Source: Promethearchaeota archaeon Loki_b31
Lineage (GTDB): Archaea > Asgardarchaeota > Lokiarchaeia > Sigyniarchaeales > SOKP01
Direction of reading: 5' to 3'
Assembly (NCBI GenBank): GCA_005222975.1
Contig: NJBI01000016.1
Coordinates: 1 to 55,734 of the forward strand
DNA: 55,734 bases
In this document: positions 33,902 through 43,829 of the stretch, in pieces
Position numbering within the stretch: the first letter of the stretch is position 1
Layout of the letters: each line of letters begins with the position of its first letter
Position numbers and translations under genes: made by a program
Notes under the pieces: model-generated
The model's database searches: none
Told to the model about the DNA's origin: nothing
Seen by the model: only the letters and a program-made list of their open reading frames with translations

Positions 33902-34474
33902 TTGGTAAAATTGCCAGCAGATGGATTATCCACAGAAACAAAGGAATATGTTTTTAAAATCACAATTCTAGGAGATTCAGCCGTTGGTAAGACGTCACTT
34001 ATTAATCAATTTGTAGAAAGCTCGTTTGAAGACGACTACAAACCTACATTAGGAGCTAATATAATCAGGAAGGATGTTACTATAGGCGATGTTAACGCAA
34101 AAGTGCGATTAATAATGTGGGATCTTGCAGGTCAAGAAAAGTATAACGTTATAAGGTCTATGTACTTCCAAGGATGTGTTGGTGCATTATTAGTTTTTGA
34201 TCTTACACGGCATAACACCTTTGACAATATTAAGTCAAAATGGTTAAAGGATTTTAAAAATTATGTCAAAAAAGAAGGCGCATACATATTAATCGGCAAT
34301 AAAGTCGATTTAAAAGACCAACGCGCAGTCACTAATGAAGAGGGTACTAACCTCGCTAAAGAGGTTAATGCTAGCGATTTTATTGAAACGAGCGCTAAAT
34401 ATGGCGAAAATGTAGAGAAGGCCTTTAAAAACCTAGTTTTCCAGATCTTGAGAAACTATGGAGAAAAAATTTGA
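33902..34474 (+). CDS. Rab/Ras-like small GTPase
   Basis: 190 residues with all five G motifs: P-loop GDSAVGKTS, switch I threonine in KPTLGANI, WDLAGQE, NKVD and ETSAK. The switch II Gln needed for hydrolysis is present. There is no C-terminal cysteine for prenylation, typical of Asgard GTPases and unlike eukaryotic Rabs. The start is TTG at 33902; a TATA-like TTTTATAAAAA about 20 bases upstream implies a leaderless transcript, with no ribosome-binding site. One of three such GTPases in the window. Regulators and role unknown; longin-like proteins in the window are candidate partners. Confidence 0.93.
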   Translation: MVKLPADGLSTETKEYVFKITILGDSAVGKTSLINQFVESSFEDDYKPTLGANIIRKDVTIGDVNAKVRLIMWDLAGQEKYNVIRSMYFQGCVGALLVFDLTRHNTFDNIKSKWLKDFKNYVKKEGAYILIGNKVDLKDQRAVTNEEGTNLAKEVNASDFIETSAKYGENVEKAFKNLVFQILRNYGEKI

Positions 34475-34542
34475 GATAAAATTGGTTGGTTAAGAAATCT
34501 TCAATTATATTTCTTTTAAATTAGTAATCATTCTATTTAATT

Positions 34543-35694
34543 ATGAAGGAGTTATCAAAAAAGGTTAATTTAGCACCAAGATCGAAGATTAGAGAACTTT
34601 TCAATCTTGCCGCAGGGCGCTCTGATGTTATAAGCTTGGGAATTGGACAACCAGATTTCCCAACCCCTGAACCTGCAATAAAAGGAAATATTAAGGCGTT
34701 AAATGAGAAAATTACATATTATGCTCCGACTAAAGGCGTTCCAGAATTATTGCAGCAACTTGAACATAAATTGAAATCAGCGAATAACATTGAAGCAAAT
34801 TGGAAAGAAAACATTATTGTTACTAACGGGGGCTCACAAGCGCTTAATCTCACGTTTGCTTCGTTGTTTAATCCTAGTGATGAGCTTATTATATCGTCTC
34901 CAAATTTTATCTCATATTTCTATTTATGTGTTTTTTTTGGCGTAAAAGTAATTGAAGTTGAGAGGAAGAATGATTTTAGTCCAGATATCGAGAAAATAAA
35001 AAAATTAATCACCGATAAAACTAAAGCGATTTTGATAAATTCGCCTAACAACCCTACAGGACATTCTTTAAGCAGAAATGAATTACAAGGAATGGTTGAA
35101 ATTGTTAAGAATAATGATTTGTATTTAATCTCCGACGAAGTTTACGAGAATTACCTTTACGATGGGACGGAACATACGAGTCCAGCTTCGTTAAAAGGTA
35201 TGTTTGAACGGACTATTACCTTAAACGCTATGTCAAAACTGTATTCCGCTACGGGATTTAGATTGGGATATGTGGCTGCTAATAAAGAAATTATTGATTT
35301 AATGGAAAAATACCATCAATACACAGCAGCAGGCACAAATCACGCGGCTCAATATGGTTTCTTAGAGGCTTTGAAAATGGGAATTGGCTTTTTTGACGAG
35401 ATTTTGGAGAGTTTTAATACAAGACGTTTACTAGCTTATAACCGGCTAAAGGAAATGGGTTTTGAAGTTGTAAAACCGAAAGGAGCGTTTTATATTATGC
35501 CAAAAATTAACCAATTTGGTCTTACGGGAGCTGAATTTTCGAAAAAAATAATGGAAGATCAAGCAGTTGCAGTAGTACCGGGTAATATATTTGGATCCTA
35601 CTCAGAATACATGTTAAGAATGTCGTATGCTACGAAATTAGAAAGGCTTGAAGAAGCTATGGATAGGGTCGAAAAATTTGTTAAAACTTTATGA
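34543..35694 (+). CDS. Class I/II PLP-dependent aminotransferase
   Basis: 383 residues, normal for aspartate/aromatic aminotransferases of fold type I. Seen: GIGQPDFPTPE near the N-terminus, TNGGSQALNLTF, NSPNNPTGH, SDEVYENYLY, the PLP lysine in AMSKLYSATGFRLGY, and the carboxylate-binding arginine in MLRMSYAT. It transfers amino groups between an amino acid and 2-oxoglutarate; substrate (aspartate, aromatic or alanine) cannot be told. ATG at 34543, 68 bases after the GTPase gene. Confidence 0.93.
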   Translation: MKELSKKVNLAPRSKIRELFNLAAGRSDVISLGIGQPDFPTPEPAIKGNIKALNEKITYYAPTKGVPELLQQLEHKLKSANNIEANWKENIIVTNGGSQALNLTFASLFNPSDELIISSPNFISYFYLCVFFGVKVIEVERKNDFSPDIEKIKKLITDKTKAILINSPNNPTGHSLSRNELQGMVEIVKNNDLYLISDEVYENYLYDGTEHTSPASLKGMFERTITLNAMSKLYSATGFRLGYVAANKEIIDLMEKYHQYTAAGTNHAAQYGFLEALKMGIGFFDEILESFNTRRLLAYNRLKEMGFEVVKPKGAFYIMPKINQFGLTGAEFSKKIMEDQAVAVVPGNIFGSYSEYMLRMSYATKLERLEEAMDRVEKFVKTL

Positions 35695-35702
35695 ATATTT
35701 AA

Positions 35703-36857
35703 TTATTTATCTTTTTCTTTGCTGTAAGTTTGTAGGAGAGCGTTTGTTAAAAACTCCGTTGCTTGAAATACTTGTTCTAATTCAATAAATTCATCTATTT
35801 TATGAATATTGTTTGGATCTCCCGGGCCAAATATTACAAAAGGGATTGGACTATTAACACTAATGAGATGAGCGGCATCAGTTGCATAGGATAAACCTAA
35901 AAGCTCGCTTTTAGAAACTCTTTTTAGGTTTTGAATGAATAGATGGTTTGAGTCTGTTTGAAGAGCCGGCAACTCTTTTAAAATCTCAATATTTATTGGA
36001 AATTTAATGAGTTGTAAATTATCTAAATTATTAATTAAAGTGTTATGATCTTGTTCGGGGATTAACCTATAGTCAATATCTAAGACAGCTTGATCTGGAA
36101 CTATATTAATTGCGGTACCTCCACTAATTTTTCCAATATTCAATGTTGATTTTCCTAAAACAACATTTCTTTTTTTTTCTAAACAATTATATAATTGAGG
36201 AATAATTTTTATTGCTCCTTCAATTGCATTAATTCCTTCATGGGGCATTGATCCGTGAGCAGATTTTCCAATAATTTTCAATTTAACCCATAACAAACCT
36301 TTTTCAGCAATTCCTATCTTTAAATTTGTAGGTTCTGCTATTATTAGAAGGATTGAGTTGTTCATAACCCCTTGTTTTGAAAGAGAAAGAGAACCCATCA
36401 TTCCTATTTCTTCATCAGCAGTTCCTACAAACACTAACTTATATTTCTCTAAAAAACGGGGAATTTTACTTAAAATTTTTATCACGCCAATTAAGGACGC
36501 TATACCACCTTTCATATCAGCTGAACCACGACCATATAATCTACCATTTTTAATTTCAGCGGAAAAAGGATGGTATTTCCATTGAGCGGGATCCCCTGTA
36601 GGTACTACATCAAAATGTCCAGATAAGACAATTTTTTCCTTTCCATTTCCAATAGTAGATATAAGATTATGAAGTTCTACACCATTTTTTCTATTAATAA
36701 CTACCTGGTTTTGAAAACCGTGTTCTTCTTTAAAGACATCTAAGATGAGAAATTTTACTACACTTGCAGTTATACCAGGAGGATTTTCTGTAGGTAGTTG
36801 AACTAAGTTTTTTAAAATTAAAATAATTTCATCTCTTAGGGGTTTTGAAATCTTCAT
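35703..36857 (-). CDS. M20 family metallopeptidase / deacylase (ArgE/DapE/ACY1-like)
   Basis: 384 residues. Metal ligands and catalytic residues are visible: SGHFDVVPTGD, GRGSADMKGG, the base and ligand pair TADEEIG, AEPTNLKIG, and the late histidine NNIHKIDEF. The lid domain for dimerisation carries KSAHGSMPHEG. Family members remove acyl groups from amino acids or cleave dipeptides with two zinc ions; the specific substrate is not clear. ATG at 36857. It converges on the aminotransferase gene (8-base gap), so they could share a pathway but not an operon. Confidence 0.92.
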   Translation of the reverse strand: MKISKPLRDEIILILKNLVQLPTENPPGITASVVKFLILDVFKEEHGFQNQVVINRKNGVELHNLISTIGNGKEKIVLSGHFDVVPTGDPAQWKYHPFSAEIKNGRLYGRGSADMKGGIASLIGVIKILSKIPRFLEKYKLVFVGTADEEIGMMGSLSLSKQGVMNNSILLIIAEPTNLKIGIAEKGLLWVKLKIIGKSAHGSMPHEGINAIEGAIKIIPQLYNCLEKKRNVVLGKSTLNIGKISGGTAINIVPDQAVLDIDYRLIPEQDHNTLINNLDNLQLIKFPINIEILKELPALQTDSNHLFIQNLKRVSKSELLGLSYATDAAHLISVNSPIPFVIFGPGDPNNIHKIDEFIELEQVFQATEFLTNALLQTYSKEKDK

Positions 36858-36935
36858 TTTCTAATTAGTATGATTTTTGTTCTTATTTTAATTTAATAAA
36901 AAGTTATATTTTTTATAAAAAAGTATTAAATATAA

Positions 36936-38120
36936 TGCAATAATCATTTTGATTTTGATGAATATATCGATCGGTCAAATACCCATTCAGAGAAATGGGA
37001 TGGTGTTAGTCATATCTTCCAAAAACCTAATCTTTTACCATTATGGGTAGCAGATATGGACTTTCTTGCACCACTTCCTATTAGAAAGGCACTTATCAAG
37101 CGGGCAAAGCATGGAATATATGGTTACACATTTTTTCCGACTGAGTATTATACTGCTGTAATTAACTGGTTTAAACGGCGCCACAATTGGGATATAAAGA
37201 AAAATTGGATTACTTATACACCAGGTGTTATTCCTGGAATCAATCTAACAATTCAGTCATTCAGTAAATCTCGTGATAAAATTATTATTCAGAATCCAGC
37301 TTATCCTCCATTTTTTAGTGCAGTGAGAAATAATGATAGAAGACGATTATTAAACCCATTAAGGTTTTCTAATAAATATTATGAGATTGATTTTGAAGAT
37401 TTAGAAGTTAAAACTAAAATGCCGTCCACGAGAATTTTAATTTTGTGTAATCCGCATAATCCTACTGGACGTGTTTGGACAAAAAAAGAATTGATTCATC
37501 TTGGAGAAATCTGTTTACAAAATAATATTTTAGTGCTTTCAGATGAAATTCATTGCGACTTAATCTATCCCAAATATAAGCACATACCATTTGCATCGAT
37601 ATCAGATGAATTTGCCCAAAATTCAATAACATGTACTTCTCCAAGTAAAACATTTAATTTGCCTGGTTTAAAAGTATCCAATATTATAATACCTAACCAA
37701 AAACTCCGTAATATATTTAGGAAATCTTGTCAAAGTATTGGAATCACACAAGCTACTTGTTTTGGATCGATTGCTCTTGAAGTAGCATATAATAACTGTG
37801 AGAATTGGTTAGCTGAGGCGATTTTATACATACAAAAGAATCTAGAGTTTTTAAAAGCATATCTTGAAGAAAGTCTACCGGAGCTCGAGATAATCGAACC
37901 TGAAGGGACCTACTTCGCCTGGATTGATTTTAGAAAATTGGGATTCGATGCTAATCAATTAAGTACAATCATGCTTGAAAAAGCAAAAGTAGCATTGTTT
38001 GAAGGTTATCTATTTTGAAAAGGTGGTAAGGGTTTTAATCGGATAAATCTTGCTTGCCCACGCTCTATTTTAGAAAGGGCTTTAAATCAAATCACAAAAG
38101 CCATAAAGGATAGTTTATAA
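36936..38120 (+). pseudogene. Broken PatB/MalY-type aminotransferase (cystathionine beta-lyase-like)
   Basis: The conserved protein runs from FDFDEYIDRSNTHSEKWD through LWVADMDF, NPHNPTGRVW, SDEIHCDL and the PLP-lysine motif SPSKTFNLPGLK to GGKGFNRINLACPRS and a final TAA at 38118. Two lesions break it. No start codon exists for the N-terminal part: an ATG at 36935 is followed in its frame by TAA, and removing one T at about 36941 would join it to the gene. An in-frame TGA at 38016-38018 replaces the family's glycine (FGxGGxGF). The longest intact frame (37056-38018) lacks both ends. The rest is well conserved, so decay is recent or these are sequencing errors. Confidence 0.75.
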
Positions 38121-38130
38121 GGTTTGAAAT

Positions 38131-38305
38131 ATGAAACACATAGAAGGAGAAAAGTTGTACCAAAAATTGTTGGATAACCCTTTCGAACGAGAAAGGGGAT
38201 AGCGTTTCTTTTTTCTACGAGAAAGAAGAAGACCTAAAGGAAGCCTTGCGAAAGGCACACGTTCCCCTAGACGAGTTTAGCGGTTCGCCACCCGAAACAA
38301 ACTAA
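38131..38305 (+). pseudogene. Small frameshifted reading frame of unusual composition
   Basis: MKHIEGEKLYQKLLDNPFER ends at a TAG in frame 1, and a +1 shift continues as DSVSFFYEKEEDLKEALRKA, then HVPLDEFSGSPPETN to TAA at 38303. The two halves read as one helical protein of about 58 residues. G+C is visibly higher than in the surrounding DNA. A CCCTTTC/GAAAGGG hairpin (38178-38197) lies right at the shift. No family recognised. It may be a remnant of a transferred gene, or a frameshift-dependent small protein. Confidence 0.35.
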
Positions 38306-38322
38306 GTAAAATCTTCTTTTTT

Positions 38323-40596
38323 TTATTTATATAAATCCGCATTTGATTCTTTGATGTTTCTAGACGTTGTAATTACTTTTGCCATATCTTCATACTTTTC
38401 AATAATCTCAGTTGGTAAAGTAGATTTGATTTTAGAAAGTGCAAATTCAAAATGTTTATATTCGATTTTATCTATATCTTCCATTTTTTCTCTAATTGCT
38501 TGCATTCCCGCTTCTCTACAGACATTTTCTAAGTCCGCACCGCTATAACCATCAGTAATTTGGGCAATATGTTTCAATGAAACGTCGTTGGCCAAGGGCA
38601 TATTGCTTGTATGGACTCCTAGTATCTTTTTCCGCGATTCTAAATCAGGGGCCATTACATATAATAATCTATCAAAGCGCCCAGGTCTTAAGAGAGCAGA
38701 ATCTACTAAATCTGGACGATTAGTACTAGCAATTACTATAACTCCTTTTCTATCTTCTAATCCATCCATTTCTACAAGGATTTGGTTAACAATTGAAGAA
38801 GTTACTCCTGATCCCGTTCCGTCATAAGACATTCTAACCGCTGTTATTGCATCAATTTCGTCAAAATAAATGATCGAAGGAGACGCTTGACGTCCTTTTC
38901 TAAAAATTTCGCGGATTGATTTTTGACTTTCTCCAACCCATTTTGATAATATTTCGGGTCCTTTCACGGTAATAAAATTACATTTACTTTCACTAGCCAC
39001 CGCTTTAGCTAAAAGAGTTTTTCCACAACCCGGGGGTCCAAAAAGTATAATCCCATTTAAAGGTCTAATTCCAGCTTTCTCGAAAAGTTTAGGATACTTA
39101 AGAGGCCACTCAACAGCTTCTTGCAACTCTGATTTTATATCTTCTAAGCCTCCAACATCTTCCCAACTAATGTCAGGAATGTCTATCATTATTTCTCGCA
39201 TTGCTGAAGGTTCAACCATATTAGTTGCCTGTATAAAATCTTTATCGGAAATCCTTAATTCTTGAATAATATCGCTAGGTATAGGTTCATCTAAATTAAT
39301 TTTAGGCAATATTCTTCTTAAAGCGAACAGAGCTGCTTCTCTACACACTGCCATAATATCGGCTCCTGCAAATCCATAAGTTATTTCCGAATATCGATTG
39401 AGAGCAACATCCTCTTCAAGCGGCATCCCCCTTGTATGAATTTGAAATATTTCTTTTCGTCCTTTCACCGTAGGAACTCCAAATTCTATTTCGCGATCAA
39501 ATCTTCCCGGTCTTCGTAAAGCTTCGTCTAATGCATTTATTCTATTTGTAGCACCTACAACTATTATATGACCCCTACCTTGTAACCCATCCATCAAAGA
39601 AAGTAATTGAGATACAACTCGTCTTTCTACTTCTCCAGAAGTATCGCTCCTTTTTGGAGCGATAGAATCAATTTCATCAATAAATATTATAGAGGGTGCA
39701 TTTTTTTCCGCATCGTCGAATATCTCCCGAAGCCTTCCCTCACTAGCTCCATAAAATTTGCTCATAATTTCTGGACCATTTATAGAAATAAAATAAGCGT
39801 TTGATTCTTGAGATACAGCTTTTGCCATTAAAGTTTTCCCCGTACCTGAAGGTCCATAGAAAAGTACGCCTTTTGGGGGGTCAATATTTAACCTATGAAA
39901 AAGTTCTGGGTGTTTTAAGGGCAATTCTACCATTTCTCGAATTCTCTGGATTTCGTCAGTTAAACCACCTACATCATCATAAGTAACTATTCCTCCAGAT
40001 ACGTTTAGTAAAGCAACTCGTTTATTAACTTTAATTCTAGTATCACGAGTGATTTTTACAATTTTTTTAGCCGGTGATGTATTTTCAACGACCAATCTTA
40101 ATAGACCTAAAGTTGGTCTCCTCTTATGGCTTCTCATGAACATATTCATCATCTGATTCATTGGATTATCCGGATCTGTCTTTTGATAAACAGCTCCTAA
40201 AACTTCGACTATATCTCCTGTAACAACGGGTTTATCAATTAGTTTTGCTAAAATGGATTCGGATTGTTTTTTTAAATCTATATTGGCTTTAGTTGGTGTT
40301 AATACAATCTCTTCGGCAGGATATATTTTCGCAAGTCTAATTGAAATAAACTCACCAATCGTTGCCCCAGCATTAAGTCGTTGAAGTCCATCTAATCTTA
40401 TTGTCCCTCTCCCTTTATCAGCAATGCTAGCTACGACTATACCCGTAGTTTTCTTTTTTCCCCTCATTTCAATTATGCTTCCCGTGCTTAAACCCATATT
40501 TTCAACAATTTCTTGGTCAAGATAACATAATGAACGGCCGCTACGAGATTTTTCTAGCTCTTCTATTCTTACTTTAATTTCTTTTATTGAAGACAT
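38323..40596 (-). CDS. cdc48: Cdc48/VAT-type AAA+ ATPase
   Basis: 757 residues. N-terminal substrate-recognition domain (1-200, double-psi-barrel type), D1 ATPase with Walker A GPSGTGKT (248-255) and Walker B IIFIDEID, and D2 with Walker A GPPGCGKT and Walker B IIYFDEID. Both second-region-of-homology arginines are present ([12 protein letters not shown] and [12 protein letters not shown]). The hexameric ring unfolds proteins for the proteasome or remodels complexes. A short insert rich in Met and Asn ([13 protein letters not shown], about 142-154) is unusual. ATG at 40596. Essential housekeeping gene, with long AT-rich upstream DNA. Confidence 0.96.
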   Translation of the reverse strand: MSSIKEIKVRIEELEKSRSGRSLCYLDQEIVENMGLSTGSIIEMRGKKKTTGIVVASIADKGRGTIRLDGLQRLNAGATIGEFISIRLAKIYPAEEIVLTPTKANIDLKKQSESILAKLIDKPVVTGDIVEVLGAVYQKTDPDNPMNQMMNMFMRSHKRRPTLGLLRLVVENTSPAKKIVKITRDTRIKVNKRVALLNVSGGIVTYDDVGGLTDEIQRIREMVELPLKHPELFHRLNIDPPKGVLFYGPSGTGKTLMAKAVSQESNAYFISINGPEIMSKFYGASEGRLREIFDDAEKNAPSIIFIDEIDSIAPKRSDTSGEVERRVVSQLLSLMDGLQGRGHIIVVGATNRINALDEALRRPGRFDREIEFGVPTVKGRKEIFQIHTRGMPLEEDVALNRYSEITYGFAGADIMAVCREAALFALRRILPKINLDEPIPSDIIQELRISDKDFIQATNMVEPSAMREIMIDIPDISWEDVGGLEDIKSELQEAVEWPLKYPKLFEKAGIRPLNGIILFGPPGCGKTLLAKAVASESKCNFITVKGPEILSKWVGESQKSIREIFRKGRQASPSIIYFDEIDAITAVRMSYDGTGSGVTSSIVNQILVEMDGLEDRKGVIVIASTNRPDLVDSALLRPGRFDRLLYVMAPDLESRKKILGVHTSNMPLANDVSLKHIAQITDGYSGADLENVCREAGMQAIREKMEDIDKIEYKHFEFALSKIKSTLPTEIIEKYEDMAKVITTSRNIKESNADLYK

Positions 40597-40716
40597 GATT
40601 AAAATTGATTAATTATTTATAGTATTAAAAAAATACAATTTCAAATTTATATAGTAAATGGTAATTTATGTTTTTTTCTATTTTTTTTTATAATTGTCTA
40701 GTAAGAATTAATAAAT

Positions 40717-41517
40717 TTAATAGGAAATTTCTAAGTTTAAGTTCTTTTCTAGAAATGTTATATATTCCTTTGAAATTTTTGAATCTTTAAGAGATAAATT
40801 TAAAGATTTTTTGATAAATAATTTTCTTAATTTTAATATTCTATTTTTATAGATTTGCAACTCTGGATTCTTTAATAACTCTCCAACAATAAGCCGAGTT
40901 TGTTTATCTAATACCTCGTGATACTGATCAATAATTTGAACTTCGTTTCTCCTTGCTGTATCGCTTATTCTCGCCAATTTTAATTTAGTATTAAAAATTT
41001 TAACTAAATTCGTTATTTCTATTTTTAGATTCTCAGTTTTCGATAAATCATAGCTTTTTAGTGTTTTATCCCAATTATAATTATGAAAAGAATCAAATTT
41101 TACATTCACATTAGAAATTACTTGGTTTGGAATCGTACAGCCCCTTTTTTCATTCCATTTAACACATACTTCGAAGGGTGTTGCTATATAAATAAAAAAG
41201 AAGGATTTTTTTAAATTCTCAGCGATTTCTTTTAAATCATGTCTCATGCTTGTATAATAATTTAAATCGTCGCTAATAACAATAAAATTATTCTTTAAAG
41301 CAGATTCTACTCTCTCTAAATTAGTTTTTCTTACAAAATGTTCATTTTTGGAATTAAATTTATTTGGAAAATGAATATTCCTAATTTTGTCAGGGTCTAT
41401 TATTTTAACCTTATACGAAGTTATTTGCTCTATAGTTTCTTTTAGCAAGATTGCAAATGTAGTTTTACCCGAAGCTGGTAATCCAACTAAAACTATTAAA
41501 AAGTTTTGATCAATCAC
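40717..41517 (-). CDS. pstK: O-phosphoseryl-tRNA(Sec) kinase (PSTK)
   Basis: 266 residues, matching archaeal PSTK length. It phosphorylates Ser-tRNA(Sec), the step before SepSecS makes Sec-tRNA. Seen: P-loop GLPASGKTT (12-20), the family segment DDLNYYTSMRHDL, then KRGCTIPNQVI and KFDSFHNYNWD, all with close counterparts in methanogen PSTK as I know it, plus a C-terminal helical domain that reads tRNA(Sec). Lokiarchaeota are known to encode selenocysteine machinery. A generic zeta-toxin-like kinase is the alternative but fits less well. ATG at 41517. Its presence means UGA can be recoded in this organism. Confidence 0.8.
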   Translation of the reverse strand: MIDQNFLIVLVGLPASGKTTFAILLKETIEQITSYKVKIIDPDKIRNIHFPNKFNSKNEHFVRKTNLERVESALKNNFIVISDDLNYYTSMRHDLKEIAENLKKSFFFIYIATPFEVCVKWNEKRGCTIPNQVISNVNVKFDSFHNYNWDKTLKSYDLSKTENLKIEITNLVKIFNTKLKLARISDTARRNEVQIIDQYHEVLDKQTRLIVGELLKNPELQIYKNRILKLRKLFIKKSLNLSLKDSKISKEYITFLEKNLNLEISY

Positions 41518-41752
41518 TTACTTCTTCAGCTTCATAAAAGGTTTTTATTAATTTTTTTTTTTGTTTCCTAGAAAAAGTTTTAAATCTTACATTTTTCTGC
41601 TTACTTTCCTAAGAAAAAAATGTTATTCCTTATATAAATATTTACATGTTTATGCCATTCAGTTATACTAAAATTAGTACTCTTTAATCCATATTTAGAT
41701 AATGTTTATCAGTAATTTAAAAAAATAATATAATTATTCTTTAATTATCGAT

Positions 41753-43312
41753 TTAATCCAAAAAATCGTTGACTTCATGAAATCCGAGGTAATTGGTTGC
41801 AAAGAAAATTTTAGCATCTTCAAAAATATTAAAATTCCATTTTCGTTTAAAATAACGAGCAGTAAATCCTTTACGACCAAGCATTAGATCAATTTTAGTA
41901 TGTGGTGTATTTCTTCTTATTAAGTTTTCAATAATAGGTTCCAAAAAGATGTCTCTCATTGCGTCCCACGACTTACCCGTACCTGTATCCCATAATCGGT
42001 TCTTAAGCATCCTGAATAACGAATCTTTGTCGTATAAGGCTCCTTCTGCTCTTGGGTTAGCAATACTCATTGCTTCGAACACTTCAATAGCTTCATACAT
42101 CTGAAAACCACTTTGCAAGAGAGAAATAACTATTGGTTTAATGAAAAATCTTTCGTAAGCTATTGAAGGATCCATTTTTAGATAATCATTTGTCCACTGG
42201 TAAATAGCACTCAAGGAATAAGATTTTTCAGAGATAGTCCCACTTATAAATTGTTCATGAGCTTTTTTAATATCTTTGAAAGCGGTGGCCTTATAATCTT
42301 CATCAAATTTTACAAATTTTTTAGCAATTTCGTGAGCCATCAACCCTTGACTATAATACTCTATAAGTTTTTTAGTCCGTAAGTAAGTAGAGACTTCTTT
42401 ATATCCCACATTACTTCCAAATTGATCGGAATACCATGTTTTTAGCCTATTAAGAATAGTTGACGTCGTAACACCGTATCTCACAGCAATATCGAGCATT
42501 TCATACCCCCTCTCGATTAAGTGATTTACATCATCAAAAAAGATTCCTTTAATATATCCAGAATGCTCATCACCTTTTAAAGAAGTCAAATCCCCGACAT
42601 GTTTATTATAATCCAAATTAATAGATAAATCAAAACCATATTTTGACTTTGCATCTCTATTGAAAGAAATAGTAAAGAAATCTTCGCTTATAATTGCGTT
42701 TTTTCGCCCTATTTGAACATCGAGAATTATCATTTTAAAACTTTCAATACCTTGTAATTTTATATCTTCATATAAAGGAAAACCTTCATATTTTTTCAAT
42801 TTTGAATCTTTCTGATATAATTTAGCTCTTATTTGCGGAAGGTTTTTAGTCATTCCTATTCTTATACCATCTTCAGGTCTCTCCTTATTAACGAATGCGT
42901 ATATAATATATGGTATTTCTTCAACTTTAGTAGCTTTTTTCGAAAGATCTCTATACTTATGAAGAAGTTTATCTTGAGTATTAGGATATTTTCTTGCGTT
43001 ATTGATGTTTAAACTTTTTACGCCTACGGAATTACTAAGATCTAAAGATTTGAATTTTTCAGAATAAACATTGTTGAAATGCTGCTTATAAAACTCAAAG
43101 AACTCAAAATACGACAACTTATCAATTATTCTTTTATTAAAAAAAACACTTAGATTATTGTAAGTGAGATTTTTATATTTCTGAGAGAAATTTGCAAAGA
43201 AACGGCAAAGAAGTTGATTAACGCGCGTTTTATTTGAGAAATTGTCAGAGTTTTTATCATTAAAATAACGTGTGATAGCCCTTATCTTCGTGAATAACGA
43301 AGATATTTTCAT
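41753..43312 (-). CDS. GIY-YIG nuclease with tandem helix-turn-helix modules (second cassette)
   Basis: 519 residues. A helical N-terminal 130 residues, then a GIY-YIG domain (about 134-240): IPYIIYAFVN, RIGMTKNLPQIRAKL (Arg162), the glutamate Glu210 in ISEDFFTISF, and GFDLSIN. The C-terminal half has several HTH-like units (MLDIAVRYGVTTSTILNRL; HEIAKKFVKF; modules with KSWDAMRDIFLEPII), as in the protein at 8199-9503. The GIY-YIG core is diverged, so activity should not be assumed. Its ATG overlaps the end of the upstream gene by 53 bases. Both cassettes lie next to normal chromosomal genes, consistent with a mobile or selfish unit. Confidence 0.6.
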   Translation of the reverse strand: MKISSLFTKIRAITRYFNDKNSDNFSNKTRVNQLLCRFFANFSQKYKNLTYNNLSVFFNKRIIDKLSYFEFFEFYKQHFNNVYSEKFKSLDLSNSVGVKSLNINNARKYPNTQDKLLHKYRDLSKKATKVEEIPYIIYAFVNKERPEDGIRIGMTKNLPQIRAKLYQKDSKLKKYEGFPLYEDIKLQGIESFKMIILDVQIGRKNAIISEDFFTISFNRDAKSKYGFDLSINLDYNKHVGDLTSLKGDEHSGYIKGIFFDDVNHLIERGYEMLDIAVRYGVTTSTILNRLKTWYSDQFGSNVGYKEVSTYLRTKKLIEYYSQGLMAHEIAKKFVKFDEDYKATAFKDIKKAHEQFISGTISEKSYSLSAIYQWTNDYLKMDPSIAYERFFIKPIVISLLQSGFQMYEAIEVFEAMSIANPRAEGALYDKDSLFRMLKNRLWDTGTGKSWDAMRDIFLEPIIENLIRRNTPHTKIDLMLGRKGFTARYFKRKWNFNIFEDAKIFFATNYLGFHEVNDFLD

Positions 43313-43829
43313 GAATACTTAGTATAATCGCAGATAAAACTTCTGCTTGAATTTCCATTCGAAGTGGATTATAAATTTTTTTAAATACGGGTTCTACAGG
43401 TTTTAATTCTGTAAGTGTTCGTATAATGGTAAATGTCAACATTGACAACATATCTTTTGTATCATGTAAAGTTATAGGAGTATTATAATAATCATAATCA
43501 ACAATTTTTTCTTCAAATTTAGTGAAAGTATCGTAATTCTTTAGCCTTCCTATTAAATTTACTATATTATCAGCAAAATACCTAATAAATACATCAATCA
43601 TTTTCACTTCTGTCTGTAGAGGATCTCCGTTAGGTATTAAAACCTTTTTTTGGATATAAGATTTTTCGTGATAAAATTCATAAAAAAACATAATTACTAA
43701 ATCATATATTTTTTCTTGCGGACAAAATTGTTCCAATCGATAAAATTCTCCATCATGTCTATTGATCATAGAAACCTTTAAAATCTTGTTAGCTTTTTCG
43801 GCAATTTCAGAATTAAGATAGATTTTCAA
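43260..43829 (-). CDS. Unknown partner protein of the second GIY-YIG/HTH cassette
   Basis: 189 residues, mostly helical, rich in aromatic residues and lysine. No recognised motif. ATG at 43829. Its 3' end overlaps the nuclease gene by 53 bases, so the two are almost surely co-translated. The analogous gene in the first cassette (9460-9840) is shorter and not obviously related. A DNA-binding or specificity subunit is one possibility; no direct evidence. Confidence 0.55.
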   Translation of the reverse strand: MKIYLNSEIAEKANKILKVSMINRHDGEFYRLEQFCPQEKIYDLVIMFFYEFYHEKSYIQKKVLIPNGDPLQTEVKMIDVFIRYFADNIVNLIGRLKNYDTFTKFEEKIVDYDYYNTPITLHDTKDMLSMLTFTIIRTLTELKPVEPVFKKIYNPLRMEIQAEVLSAIILSIHENIFVIHEDKGYHTLF

